This document shows positions 48,932 to 57,204 of a DNA stretch of 64,000 bases, piece by piece. The number at the start of each line of letters is the position of its first letter. Position 1 is the stretch's first letter. Location: assembly GCF_004004515.1 (NCBI RefSeq), contig NZ_RXOL01000001.1, positions 248,001 to 312,000 of the forward strand, given 5' to 3'. Position numbers and translations under genes: made by a program. The notes under the pieces were generated by a model, which saw only the letters and a program-made list of their open reading frames with translations, was not told the DNA's origin and ran no database searches. Source of the stretch: Croceicoccus ponticola. Its GTDB lineage: Bacteria > Pseudomonadota > Alphaproteobacteria > Sphingomonadales > Sphingomonadaceae.

Positions 48932-49702
48932 TCAAGCCTGCTGCACTTGCGGCTTCGGTGCCTTGCCCATCGCTGCCTGCTTCGAAAAGATATCGCGCAT
49001 CAGGTTGAGCGAGAACAGGTGCGCGAAGACCAGCGGCAAAAGCCCGCTCTGATTCCAGCTGCGAAGCTGGTCGCCGCGGACTTCCTTGAGCTTTTCCTGG
49101 TTCACCATCTGGAAGCCGCGATAGATGAATGGCGCTTCGCCATCCCGTCCGATCGATACTTCGCCGTCCATAAGCAAGCCGGCCTTGGCCAGTTCATCCA
49201 TGAACGCCTTGGTTCGCTGACCGGCCTGTTCGAAGTTCTCGTTGAACTTGAGGATGTTCTGCGTCGCCTCGCTCGGCTGGCCATCGGTGAACAGCGCCTC
49301 GCCATCTTCGAATTCGCCGACCAGGCCGCTCGAATTGTCGAAGCACAGCGAAAGCTGGTCGGCATCGGGCTGCAGCTTGGCCAGCAGGAAGGGATAACGC
49401 CGGGCATAGGCGGGGACGTAGCAATCCGACGTCATGTTGCCTTCTTCATCGAAGAAGGTGTTCACGCCTTCGTTCAGCCCCATCAGAGCGAGCGGAACGG
49501 GGTTCTCGCCCGAGGAAAAAACGATCGGGAAATCGCGCTGCGCCAGCGGGAATTCCTCGACCGTGATCGGAACGGCATGTTCCTTGGCGAGCCAGGCGGC
49601 CTTGTCAGTCGACTTTGCGCGCCAGGTGCCGTGCTGATTGCTGTTCAGCGGAACGAGCGACTTGTAGAAAAGCGGAAGATTGGCGTTCGGCGCACTGGCC
49701 AT
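48932..49702 (-). CDS. SapC family protein
   Basis: 256 residues from the ATG at 49702 (MASAPNANLPLFYKSLVPLN), with GGAG eight bases upstream; an in-frame extension to 49756 is rejected. The pattern LNSNQHG, AVPITVEEFPLAQRDFPIVF, and EGVNTFFDEEG is the SapC family, first named in an S-layer locus of Campylobacter but widespread in alphaproteobacteria near TonB receptors. No signal peptide. Here it stands alone, between an FAD oxidase and the small RNA, so its partner is not shown. Function is unknown. Confidence 0.87.
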   Translation of the reverse strand: MASAPNANLPLFYKSLVPLNSNQHGTWRAKSTDKAAWLAKEHAVPITVEEFPLAQRDFPIVFSSGENPVPLALMGLNEGVNTFFDEEGNMTSDCYVPAYARRYPFLLAKLQPDADQLSLCFDNSSGLVGEFEDGEALFTDGQPSEATQNILKFNENFEQAGQRTKAFMDELAKAGLLMDGEVSIGRDGEAPFIYRGFQMVNQEKLKEVRGDQLRSWNQSGLLPLVFAHLFSLNLMRDIFSKQAAMGKAPKPQVQQA

Positions 49703-49833
49703 TGGGCTCTCTCCGGAAGGAAGATGGTTGGAAGGACAGGTCGCTTGTCGCGACAATTGGCGCGCGGTTTAAGGGCTTCGTTCTACGGGCGCAAGCCGCG
49801 AACCGGGCGATTTCGCCCGATTGTCAGCGATTA

Positions 49834-51279
49834 TCAGACCAGCTTGCCGGGGTTCAGCAATCCTGCCGGGTCCAACGCGCGCTTTATGGCCCGCATCACC
49901 GACAATGCCGCCGGATCGTGCGTGTCGCGCAGCGTTTGCAGCTTGTCCTGCCCGATGCCGTGTTCGGCGGAAATTGATCCGCCCCATGCGGTGACGAGTT
50001 CGTAGACGAAGCGGCTGATGGACTTCCCGGTCTCGCGCTCCCATTGCTCGCGCTCGCTACCCGATGGCGCGATGACGTGCAGGTGGACGTTACCGTCGCC
50101 AAGATGCCCGAACGAGATGACCTCATGCCCTGGCCAGCGTTTGAGGATGGCCTTTTCCACCGCGATGATGAAATCGGGCATGCGTTCGACCGGGACGGAT
50201 ATGTCATGCTGCATCGCCGGACCGCGTGCTCGTTCGGCAGGCGCGATGGATTCGCGCAATTGCCAGAATGATTCGGCCTGCGTTTCGTTCGCGGCGATCG
50301 CGGCGTCGGCGCACAGTTCTTTCTCAAGGGCGTCCATCAACAGCGCCTCGACCTCATCGCCCAGCGTGGCGGCGGCATGTTTGTCGGCCACGAATTCGAG
50401 CAGGGCGTACCAATTATGCCCTTCTCCCAGAGGATCGCGCGCGTCGGGAAGATATTCGACCACCGCGTCTAAGCATTGACGCGGCATGATCTCGAACCCT
50501 TCGAGAGCGGCGGGCATCGCCTTCTGGCAGTGCACCAGCAGTTCGCGCGCGCGGTGCGCGGATTCAAGCCCGACAAAAACGACCCGCCGCTCTGCCACCG
50601 CGGGCGAAAGCTTCAACACCGCGCGGGTCACGATGCCGAGCGTACCTTCCGACCCGATGAACATCTGCTTGAGGTCGAAGCCGCGATTGTCCTTCTTCAA
50701 ATTGGACGTGAGATTGAGCACCTGCCCATCCGCCAGCACGACCTCCAACCCCTGAACCAGCGCACGCATCACGCCATGACGCAGGACCTGCGTTCCGCCT
50801 GCGTTGGTCGAAACCAGGCCGCCGACGGTGGCCGAACCCTTTCCGCCCAGCGATAGCGGGAAGCGCAAGCCATGGGCTTCGGCAGCTTCATGCAGCACTT
50901 GCAGGATCGCGCCTGCGCCGCAGGTCGCGGTCATGGTGTCCGCATCGATTGCGATATCGTTCATCCGCCGCGTCGAAAGCAGGATCGCGGTGCCGCTGTC
51001 GTCGGGCACTGCGCCGCCAACCATGCCGCTGTTCCCGCCTTGCGCCACGATCGGTACGCCCTGTTTCGCGCAAAGCCTGACCATCGCGGCCAATTCATGA
51101 GCATCCGCGGGCTGCGCCAGCACGCGCGCCTTGCCGTGATAGCGACCGCGCCAGTCGCTGAGCCATGGGGCCATGTCGTCGGTGTCGATGACAGTACCCT
51201 TGTCGCCAAGGATGGAGCGCACTGACGCAAGGAAAGCGTCGCCATGCAGGTCTGCGTCGATGAGTGGGTTGTCGGTCAT
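49834..51279 (-). CDS. FAD-linked oxidase / D-2-hydroxyacid dehydrogenase (GlcD/DLD type)
   Basis: 481 residues. The FAD-binding PCMH domain occupies about 45-225 (GVPIVAQGGNSGMVGGAVPD, then LGGKGSATVGGLVSTNAGGT and IGSEGTLGIVTRA). The C-terminal substrate domain ends KSISRFVYELVTAWGGSISA and EHGIGQDKLQ. Catalytic His residues lie in ISFGHLGDGNVHLHV. D-lactate or D-2-hydroxyglutarate is likely as substrate; I cannot choose. It stands alone on the minus strand, 131 bases from SapC, with the divergent small hypothetical on the right. Confidence 0.88.
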   Translation of the reverse strand: MTDNPLIDADLHGDAFLASVRSILGDKGTVIDTDDMAPWLSDWRGRYHGKARVLAQPADAHELAAMVRLCAKQGVPIVAQGGNSGMVGGAVPDDSGTAILLSTRRMNDIAIDADTMTATCGAGAILQVLHEAAEAHGLRFPLSLGGKGSATVGGLVSTNAGGTQVLRHGVMRALVQGLEVVLADGQVLNLTSNLKKDNRGFDLKQMFIGSEGTLGIVTRAVLKLSPAVAERRVVFVGLESAHRARELLVHCQKAMPAALEGFEIMPRQCLDAVVEYLPDARDPLGEGHNWYALLEFVADKHAAATLGDEVEALLMDALEKELCADAAIAANETQAESFWQLRESIAPAERARGPAMQHDISVPVERMPDFIIAVEKAILKRWPGHEVISFGHLGDGNVHLHVIAPSGSEREQWERETGKSISRFVYELVTAWGGSISAEHGIGQDKLQTLRDTHDPAALSVMRAIKRALDPAGLLNPGKLV

Positions 51280-51467
51280 AAATGATCTTCTTGCACGATA
51301 GTCGGCATTTGTCTTGATGCCGGGCGTACATCGTATCGGTTAAGCGCGCATTCAATCCACACCGTGCATGAGTAGAAGCAGGGCAGCAGGGGCTTGCGAA
51401 ATATGGCCCTGTTACCGTAGTCGCCTGTTGCCGAAGTCAAAAGTCCATTCAGGGTTGGAGCAGTCAT

Positions 51468-51980
51468 TTGGGGATGGGCATAGGTGCGATGTGGCTGCTG
51501 CCGCTTGCCCTTACCGGGGCCAGCGCCGACATTCCCGTAGAAGGTGCACGGGCGCCAGTGCCTGACCTGATCGAGGTTTCGTTTTCCGAAGTCCAGTTTC
51601 AGGTCCAGACGCGCCAACGCGTGATGATCCGCATCACACCATTAAGCCGTGTCGCCCCGCCGCCGCCGGTCACCCTGCCAAAAGTCGAACCGAAACGCCC
51701 CACTGCCGCACCCGATGCCGTGCAGCAGTGCATCGCGTTGGCCGATGTGACGGGCTTGCGGCTGGGAAGCGGGCGCAACCTGCTGCTTTATATGCGTGAT
51801 CGGCGGATCATCAGCACTTTGCTCGATCGTTCATGTCAGGTGAGCAGTTTCTATTCCGGGTTTTATGTCGAACGTCCGGCCGACGGCATGCTGTGCGCCG
51901 GAAGGGAAGCGTTGCACGCGCGGTCGGGCGCGGACTGCCAGCTCAGTGCCTTTCGGGACATTACTCCCGCAAAGGAGTGA
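51468..51980 (+). CDS. Hypothetical Cys-rich exported protein
   Basis: 170 residues. The start is TTG at 51468, which has GGAG seven bases upstream; ATGs at 51474 and 51489 are in frame but have poorer spacing. An N-terminal hydrophobic stretch (MWLLPLALTGASA) looks like a signal peptide. A Pro-rich linker (VAPPPPVTLPKVEPKRPTAA) leads to a C-terminal domain with four Cys (QQCIAL, RSCQVS, LCAGRE, DCQLS), suggesting two disulfides. I believe related proteins occur in other sphingomonads but name no family. The 283-base gap to the helicase follows. Confidence 0.75.
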   Translation: MGMGIGAMWLLPLALTGASADIPVEGARAPVPDLIEVSFSEVQFQVQTRQRVMIRITPLSRVAPPPPVTLPKVEPKRPTAAPDAVQQCIALADVTGLRLGSGRNLLLYMRDRRIISTLLDRSCQVSSFYSGFYVERPADGMLCAGREALHARSGADCQLSAFRDITPAKE

Positions 51981-52061
51981 TGTATCGGTCGGGGTTACCG
52001 TCCGGGCTGCGGTTCCGGCAGGGGGAGCGCGGCTGAACCGGCCGCTGTCAAGCGGTTCTCC

Positions 52062-52089
52062 TTGACTTTTCGCAGGTCTTGCGCATAGC
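52062..52089 (+). promoter_or_regulatory. Promoter candidate with long leader for the DEAD-box helicase
   Basis: TTGACT (52062-52067), 16-base spacer, CATAGC (52084-52089). A transcript from here would have a leader of about 168 bases before the helicase ATG at 52264. Long leaders are common in cold-inducible RNA helicase genes. Only the -35 is a good match. Confidence 0.4.
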
Positions 52090-52263
52090 GGCGGATGAGT
52101 TGTGCCCTGCTTGGGCATGCTTCCCGGTCCGAACAGACCCGGTATCGTCAGCGCCGAAACGCGCCGGCACCAACCGGGCCCCGGCCCGCCGTCGATTTTT
52201 TCCGAATCGTAACTTAACATTGTCCGGTTTTTGCGGCCGGAACTGCCCATACGGGATGATTGC

Positions 52264-53751
52264 ATGAATTTCGCCGATCTCGGCCTGTCTGATGAATTGC
52301 TGAAGTCGGTCGAAGCGGCCGGCTATACCGTGCCCACGCCGATCCAGGCGCAAGCGATCCCGAGCGTGCTGATGATGCGCGACATTATCGGCATCGCCCA
52401 GACCGGTACCGGCAAGACGGCGGGCTTCGTGCTGCCGATGATAGACATCCTTGCCCATGGCCGTCGCCGTGCGCGGATGCCGCGTTCGCTGATTCTCGAA
52501 CCGACGCGCGAATTGGCAGCGCAGGTGGCCGAGAACTTCGAAAAGTACGGCACCAACCACGACCTGAAAATGGCTCTGCTGATCGGTGGCGTGCAGATGG
52601 GCGATCAGATCAAGGCACTCGACGAAGGCGTCGACGTGCTGATCGCGACTCCGGGCCGGCTGATGGATCTGTTCGAGCGCGGCAAGATATTGCTGACCGG
52701 TTGCGACCTTCTGGTCATCGACGAAGCGGATCGTATGCTCGACATGGGCTTCATCCCCGACATCGAGACGATCTGCACCAAGCTTCCCGCGCAGCGCCAG
52801 ACGCTTTTGTTCAGCGCGACGATGCCGCCGCCGATCAAGAAGCTGGCGGACAAGTTCCTGTCCAATCCGAAGAGCATCGAGGTGTCTCGGGCCGCTTCGA
52901 CCAACGCGGACATCGTTCAGTTCAAGATCGATGTCCCCGCCCGCAAGAAGCGTGAGGCACTGCGTTACATCCTGCAGAATGACAATGTGTCGACCGCGAT
53001 CGTCTTTGCCAATCGCAAGACGACGGTGCGTGAACTGGCCAAGAGCCTGAAGAGCTACGGCTTTTCGGCCGGCGAAATTCATGGCGACATGGAACAACCG
53101 GCGCGGCTGGCCGAACTCGCCTTGTTCAAGGAAGGCAAGATCAACATCCTGTGCGCCAGCGACGTTGCCGCGCGTGGGCTGGACGTTAAGGGCGTCAGCC
53201 ACGTCATCAATTTCGACTGCCCATGGCACCCGGACGATTACGTCCACCGCGTTGGCCGCACCGGTCGCGCCGGAGCCAAGGGTCGCGCCTTCACCCTGAT
53301 CGCGCCCGAAGATGCCGAGGCGCTCGATAATGTCGAGAAGCTGACCGGGGCAAAGCTGCCCGCGTTCGATTTCGGCACTGTGAAACCTGTCGAAACCGAA
53401 CCTGCCGTCGAAAGTGCCGAGACCGAAAAGCCTGCCCGCAAGTCGCGCGCGCGGAGTGAAAACACGGCCGATGCCAAGCCGGAGCGTAAGCCCAGAGGCG
53501 GGCGCCAGGCGAAACCGAAGGTCGAGCCCGAAATCGAGCTCGAGCCCGTCGTCGAACCTTTGCTCGAAGCTGAAGTCGTGGCGCGGGAGACAGTAAAGCC
53601 TTCTGAGGATAGCAGGCCCCGTCGTGACCGTGCTCCCCACAAGGCGCCCGATCGCCAATCGCGCCCGCCACGGAACGATTACGAAGAGCCGACGGAGCCG
53701 GGCGTGTGGAACGGTCCGGTGCCTGAATTCCTGGGCGTTTCGGCGCTCTGA
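52264..53751 (+). CDS. DEAD-box ATP-dependent RNA helicase
   Basis: 495 residues from the ATG at 52264 (MNFADLGLSDELLKSVEAAG); a longer reading from 52231 is not supported. Motifs in order: Q motif PTPIQAQAIP, motif I AQTGTGKT, PTRELA, motif II DEAD, SAT, then motif VI HRVGRTGRAG. The C-terminal about 120 residues are basic and acidic mixed low-complexity (RARSENTADAKPERKPRG) ending GVWNGPVPEFLGVSAL, as in RhlE-type helicases of sphingomonads. It unwinds structured RNA, probably in ribosome assembly or cold adaptation. Confidence 0.94.
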   Translation: MNFADLGLSDELLKSVEAAGYTVPTPIQAQAIPSVLMMRDIIGIAQTGTGKTAGFVLPMIDILAHGRRRARMPRSLILEPTRELAAQVAENFEKYGTNHDLKMALLIGGVQMGDQIKALDEGVDVLIATPGRLMDLFERGKILLTGCDLLVIDEADRMLDMGFIPDIETICTKLPAQRQTLLFSATMPPPIKKLADKFLSNPKSIEVSRAASTNADIVQFKIDVPARKKREALRYILQNDNVSTAIVFANRKTTVRELAKSLKSYGFSAGEIHGDMEQPARLAELALFKEGKINILCASDVAARGLDVKGVSHVINFDCPWHPDDYVHRVGRTGRAGAKGRAFTLIAPEDAEALDNVEKLTGAKLPAFDFGTVKPVETEPAVESAETEKPARKSRARSENTADAKPERKPRGGRQAKPKVEPEIELEPVVEPLLEAEVVARETVKPSEDSRPRRDRAPHKAPDRQSRPPRNDYEEPTEPGVWNGPVPEFLGVSAL

Positions 53752-53843
53752 TCGAGGCCGTTACCGTCGACTGACAGCTGCGTGGCGAATTGACGTGATT
53801 GCCCGATCCTTGCTCGGGTAACCACCAGACAAATTCCCAGAAT

Positions 53844-53882
53844 AAAAGGTCCGGCGCGGAGTATCTCCGAGCCGGACCTTTT
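53844..53882. terminator. Bidirectional terminator between helicase and ICMT genes
   Basis: AAAAGGTCCGGC (53844-53855) pairs with GCCGGACCTTTT (53871-53882), with an inner stem CGGAG-tat-CTCCG. A-rich on one side and T-rich on the other, so it terminates both convergent genes. Confidence 0.92.
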
Positions 53883-53900
53883 CGTTTACGCGTTAGGCGA

Positions 53901-54542
53901 TCAGACCACGCCTGGGATCAATTTGTAGCGTACCTTTTCCGCGTATTGGCGGTAGCTTTCGTCCTGTCGCAAGAACTTCTCTTCCTCGATCGTGCGGAAG
54001 TAGAGCGCAGTCCATACGATTGCGTAAATCGCGACGTTCCATGCCGAAAGGTACATCAACACGTAGCCGATATGGCTGATCATGTAGCCTAGGTACATCG
54101 GGTGGCGGACAAGCCTGTAGACACCGATTGATTTCACCCCGCGGTTCGCCGGAATGACGCCAAAGCTGCGGCCAAGGAAAACCTTGGCGGACAAGGTGAT
54201 GATCGCGCCGGTTGCGATAATCGCGAATGAGACGAGGTTGGAAATATAGGCGGTGCCCTCCGGGATGACGCAGAGCGCCAACCCGGTTCCGACAACGGCG
54301 ATGAAGATCGGCCATGGTTTCACCGTCCATGCCCCGCGCCGCTGGATCAGCAGCATGAACACGCCGACAAGCTCGCCCAAGAGAAACAGGACAAGCTGCG
54401 GATGTTCCGCGATATGCGGCGCCAGGCGAACGATCACGCCCGTCGACAGAACGACAAGGAACGCACGTTCGGCGAACCGGATGGCTTCCGCCTTCCAGTC
54501 GAACTTCGCTGGTGAAGCGGCGGTTTCAGGAAGGGATGCCAT
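53901..54542 (-). CDS. Isoprenylcysteine carboxyl methyltransferase (ICMT)-like membrane methyltransferase
   Basis: 213 residues from the ATG at 54542 (MASLPETAASPAKFDWKAEA); an upstream in-frame stretch to 54641 has no family character. Four to five membrane segments precede the C-terminal catalytic signature VYRLVRHPMYLGYMISHIGY followed by EEEKFLRQDESYRQYAEKVR, the SAM site of this family. Bacterial relatives methylate lipids or small molecules rather than prenylated proteins; the substrate is unknown. The gene is convergent with the helicase, separated by the terminator. The 232-base gap to uvrD upstream holds no gene I can support. Confidence 0.87.
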   Translation of the reverse strand: MASLPETAASPAKFDWKAEAIRFAERAFLVVLSTGVIVRLAPHIAEHPQLVLFLLGELVGVFMLLIQRRGAWTVKPWPIFIAVVGTGLALCVIPEGTAYISNLVSFAIIATGAIITLSAKVFLGRSFGVIPANRGVKSIGVYRLVRHPMYLGYMISHIGYVLMYLSAWNVAIYAIVWTALYFRTIEEEKFLRQDESYRQYAEKVRYKLIPGVV

Positions 54543-54774
54543 AGTTCGGATACTCGCGCTTTCTGGGTTTGACTTCAGATCGTGGCGGCGCGGGCGAACG
54601 CGGCGTCGACAAGCACGGGGCCGGACATGCCGACGCCACAAATAGTTACTTGCTGAACCGACATTGCCATGTGCCCCCGCAGTGCAGGCGAGATGGTTAT
54701 CGCGCCTTGCTCATATCGGGAGGTAAGCAAACAGGGTTTATTATCGGTTAATGCCGCAATCGCGATCTTTGTGG

Positions 54775-57093
54775 CTAGGCCGGCCTTATGAAACTGTCGA
54801 TAACCCGCTTCGAAGAACCGCTCTCAAAGGCGATTTCCAGCTTGTTACCTTCCTGCGCCAAGACTTCGCCATAGCCGAACTTTTCGTGGAAGACGCGGTC
54901 ACCGATCGCGATATCGGTTCGCGGCTTGGCGGCAAAGCTTGCGGCGCTGCGGCGCGCTTCGGGAATGTGCTTTGGCGTGGGATCGTATTCGCCTGCGGCT
55001 GCGCGTTTCCAGCCGGGTCCGCGGGTCATCGTGCGAGCCGGCTGCGCATTGGCGACGTGGGCAAACGGGTCCGCATGTTCGCTCCACTGCGCGCGCCAAA
55101 GCGATGCGCCGCCCGTCATCGTCGCTTCGACGCTAGTCATCGCTTCGGGCAATTCGTTGACGAAACGCGATGGAATGGCGCTGGACCATTGGCCGTAGAT
55201 GCGGCGGTTCGCGGCATGGAGGATGGTGCATTCCTTGCGCGCCCGCGTGATCGCGACATAGGCGAGGCGGCGCTCTTCCTCCAGGCTGCGCAAGCCCCCT
55301 TCGTCGATCGCGCGCTGTGACGGGAATACGCCTTCTTCCCAGCCGGGTAGGAAGACGTGGTCGAATTCCAGCCCTTTTGCCGCGTGCATCGTCATGATCG
55401 TAATCGTGTCCTGTGCGTCGGCCGTCTCGTTTTCCATGACGAGGCTGACATGTTCGAGGAACGCGCCCAGCGTCTCGTATTCTTCCATCGCGCGGGCGAG
55501 TTCCGACAGGTTCTCCAGCCGCCCGGCCGCCTCTGCCGTTTTTTCCGCCTGTAGCATTGCGCTATATCCGCTTTCGTCCAGCACGGTGCGCACGAGTTCG
55601 GCGGGGCTGAGCGTCTGTGCCGCCTCGCGCCAGCGGGCGAAGTCTCGCATCAGCGCGAGCAGCGTGTTGCGAGCCCGGGCAGGCAGTTCGTCGGTATCGC
55701 AGATGTCGAGCGCGGCCATCGCCAGCGGAATCTGTTGGCTACGCGCATAGACGTGCAGTTTTTCGAGCGCTTTCTGGCCAAGCCCGCGCTTGGGCGTGTT
55801 GTAGATCCGCTCGAACGCGAGATCGTCAGCGGGCTGGGCGATCACGCGAAGATAGGCGAGGGCGTCGCGGCTTTCCGCCCGTTCGTAAAAGCGAAATCCG
55901 CCGATGATCTTGTACGGCAGCCCGATCTGGATGAAGCGGTCTTCGAATTCGCGCGTCTGGAACTGCGCCCGGACCAGGATTGCGGCGCGCGACAACCTTA
56001 TACCGCGGCGCATCAGGCTTTCGGCCTCCTCGCCCACGCGGCGCGCTTCTTCGGGACCGTCCCATACTCCGATGACGCGAACCTTTTCGCCCGATCCGGC
56101 TTCAGTCCAAAGCGTCTTGCCCAGCCGTTCGCTATTGGCATCGATAAGGCCGGATGCCGCGCCCAGAATTTCCGGCGTGGAACGATAATTCTGTTCCAGC
56201 CGAATCACCTTCGCTCCGGGAAAATCCTTTTCAAACCGTAAGATATTGGCGACTTCTGCGCCTCGCCATGAATAGATCGATTGGTCGTCGTCACCCACGA
56301 CACAGATGTTGTGACGCGGTTGCGCAAGCAGGCGCAGCCACAGGTACTGAACCGAATTCGTATCCTGATATTCGTCGACCATGATGTATTTGAACCGCTG
56401 GCGATAGCTTTCCAGAACATCCTTTTCGCGCCGGAAAATGTTCAGCATGTGAAGCAGCAGGTCGCCGAAATCGCATGCGTTCAGCGTCTTGAGCCGATTC
56501 TGATACAGCGAATAGAAATGCGCGCCCTTGCCATTGGCATAGGCTTCGTTTTCGACAGCATCGAGATCGGCGGGGTTCAGTCCCCGGTTCTTCCATCTGT
56601 CGATCAGCCCGGCCAGCTGCCGCGCAGGCCAGCGTTTCTCATCGAGATTTTCGGCCTGGATAAGCTGTTTCAACAGGCGCAACTGGTCGTCGGTGTCGAC
56701 GATTGTGTAGTTCGACTGAAGCCCGACGAGTTCGGCATGACGGCGCAGCATCTTTGCCGCGACGGCGTGGAACGTGCCAAGCCACGGCATTCCTTCGACC
56801 GCCGGTCCAATCATCCGGCCCACCCGTTCGCGCATTTCGCGTGCGGCGCGATTGGTGAATGTGACGCAAAGAATTTCGCTGGGCCAGGCGCGACGCGTTG
56901 CGACGAGGTGTGCCAAACGTGCGGTGAGTGCCGCCGTCTTGCCCGTTCCGGCCCCCGCCAGCATCAGAACTGGTCCCTCGGTCGTTTCGACCGCTTCGCG
57001 TTGCGGCGGATTGAGCCCGGAAACCCACGGTTCCTGAGGGTTCACGCCGGTATCTGCAATGTTTGCGGGAAGGGGGGATTCGCTGTGGCTCAC
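54775..57093 (-). CDS. uvrD: ATP-dependent DNA helicase UvrD/PcrA type
   Basis: 772 residues from the GTG at 57093, giving MSHSESPL then NPPQREAVETTEGP, the family's N-terminus. A GTG at 57045 is another option, 48 bases inside. A 1006-residue reading to 57795 is the antisense image of the repeat gene and is rejected. Walker A AGAGTGKT is at residues 46-53, motif II DEYQDTN, and QSIYSWRGAE, TPEILGAAS, and TMHAAKGLEFDHVFLPG follow. The C-terminal Tudor-like end is EKFGYGEVLAQEGNKLEIAF. A LexA box ends five bases before the GTG, so SOS regulation is likely. Confidence 0.95.
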   Translation of the reverse strand: MSHSESPLPANIADTGVNPQEPWVSGLNPPQREAVETTEGPVLMLAGAGTGKTAALTARLAHLVATRRAWPSEILCVTFTNRAAREMRERVGRMIGPAVEGMPWLGTFHAVAAKMLRRHAELVGLQSNYTIVDTDDQLRLLKQLIQAENLDEKRWPARQLAGLIDRWKNRGLNPADLDAVENEAYANGKGAHFYSLYQNRLKTLNACDFGDLLLHMLNIFRREKDVLESYRQRFKYIMVDEYQDTNSVQYLWLRLLAQPRHNICVVGDDDQSIYSWRGAEVANILRFEKDFPGAKVIRLEQNYRSTPEILGAASGLIDANSERLGKTLWTEAGSGEKVRVIGVWDGPEEARRVGEEAESLMRRGIRLSRAAILVRAQFQTREFEDRFIQIGLPYKIIGGFRFYERAESRDALAYLRVIAQPADDLAFERIYNTPKRGLGQKALEKLHVYARSQQIPLAMAALDICDTDELPARARNTLLALMRDFARWREAAQTLSPAELVRTVLDESGYSAMLQAEKTAEAAGRLENLSELARAMEEYETLGAFLEHVSLVMENETADAQDTITIMTMHAAKGLEFDHVFLPGWEEGVFPSQRAIDEGGLRSLEEERRLAYVAITRARKECTILHAANRRIYGQWSSAIPSRFVNELPEAMTSVEATMTGGASLWRAQWSEHADPFAHVANAQPARTMTRGPGWKRAAAGEYDPTPKHIPEARRSAASFAAKPRTDIAIGDRVFHEKFGYGEVLAQEGNKLEIAFESGSSKRVIDSFIRPA

Positions 57094-57097
57094 TGGT

Positions 57098-57112
57098 GAA
57101 CAGGTAGAGAAC
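57098..57112 (-). promoter_or_regulatory. LexA (SOS) box between uvrD and the repeat-protein gene
   Basis: Read on the plus strand as GAAC-N7-GAAC (57098-57101 and 57109-57112); on the minus strand it is GTTC-N7-GTTC, immediately before the uvrD GTG. The divergent gap is only 111 bases, so a bound LexA could also affect the plus-strand gene. Confidence 0.82.
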
Positions 57113-57140
57113 GCCGAACCAAGGCGCAAGGGCGGGGTCC

Positions 57141-57166
57141 GGAACGAAACAGCACTGGCAAGCGTA
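57141..57166 (+). promoter_or_regulatory. EcfG-type general stress promoter candidate
   Basis: GGAAC (57141-57145), 17 bases, CGTA (57163-57166). The alphaproteobacterial EcfG consensus is GGAAC-N16-17-CGTT, so one base of the -10 differs. A start near 57172 would leave a leader of about 33 bases with AGGAG seven bases before the ATG at 57205. Confidence 0.45.
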
Positions 57167-57204
57167 GGATCAGGCAAATGCAAATCAGAATTCAGGAGTT
57201 CCCG

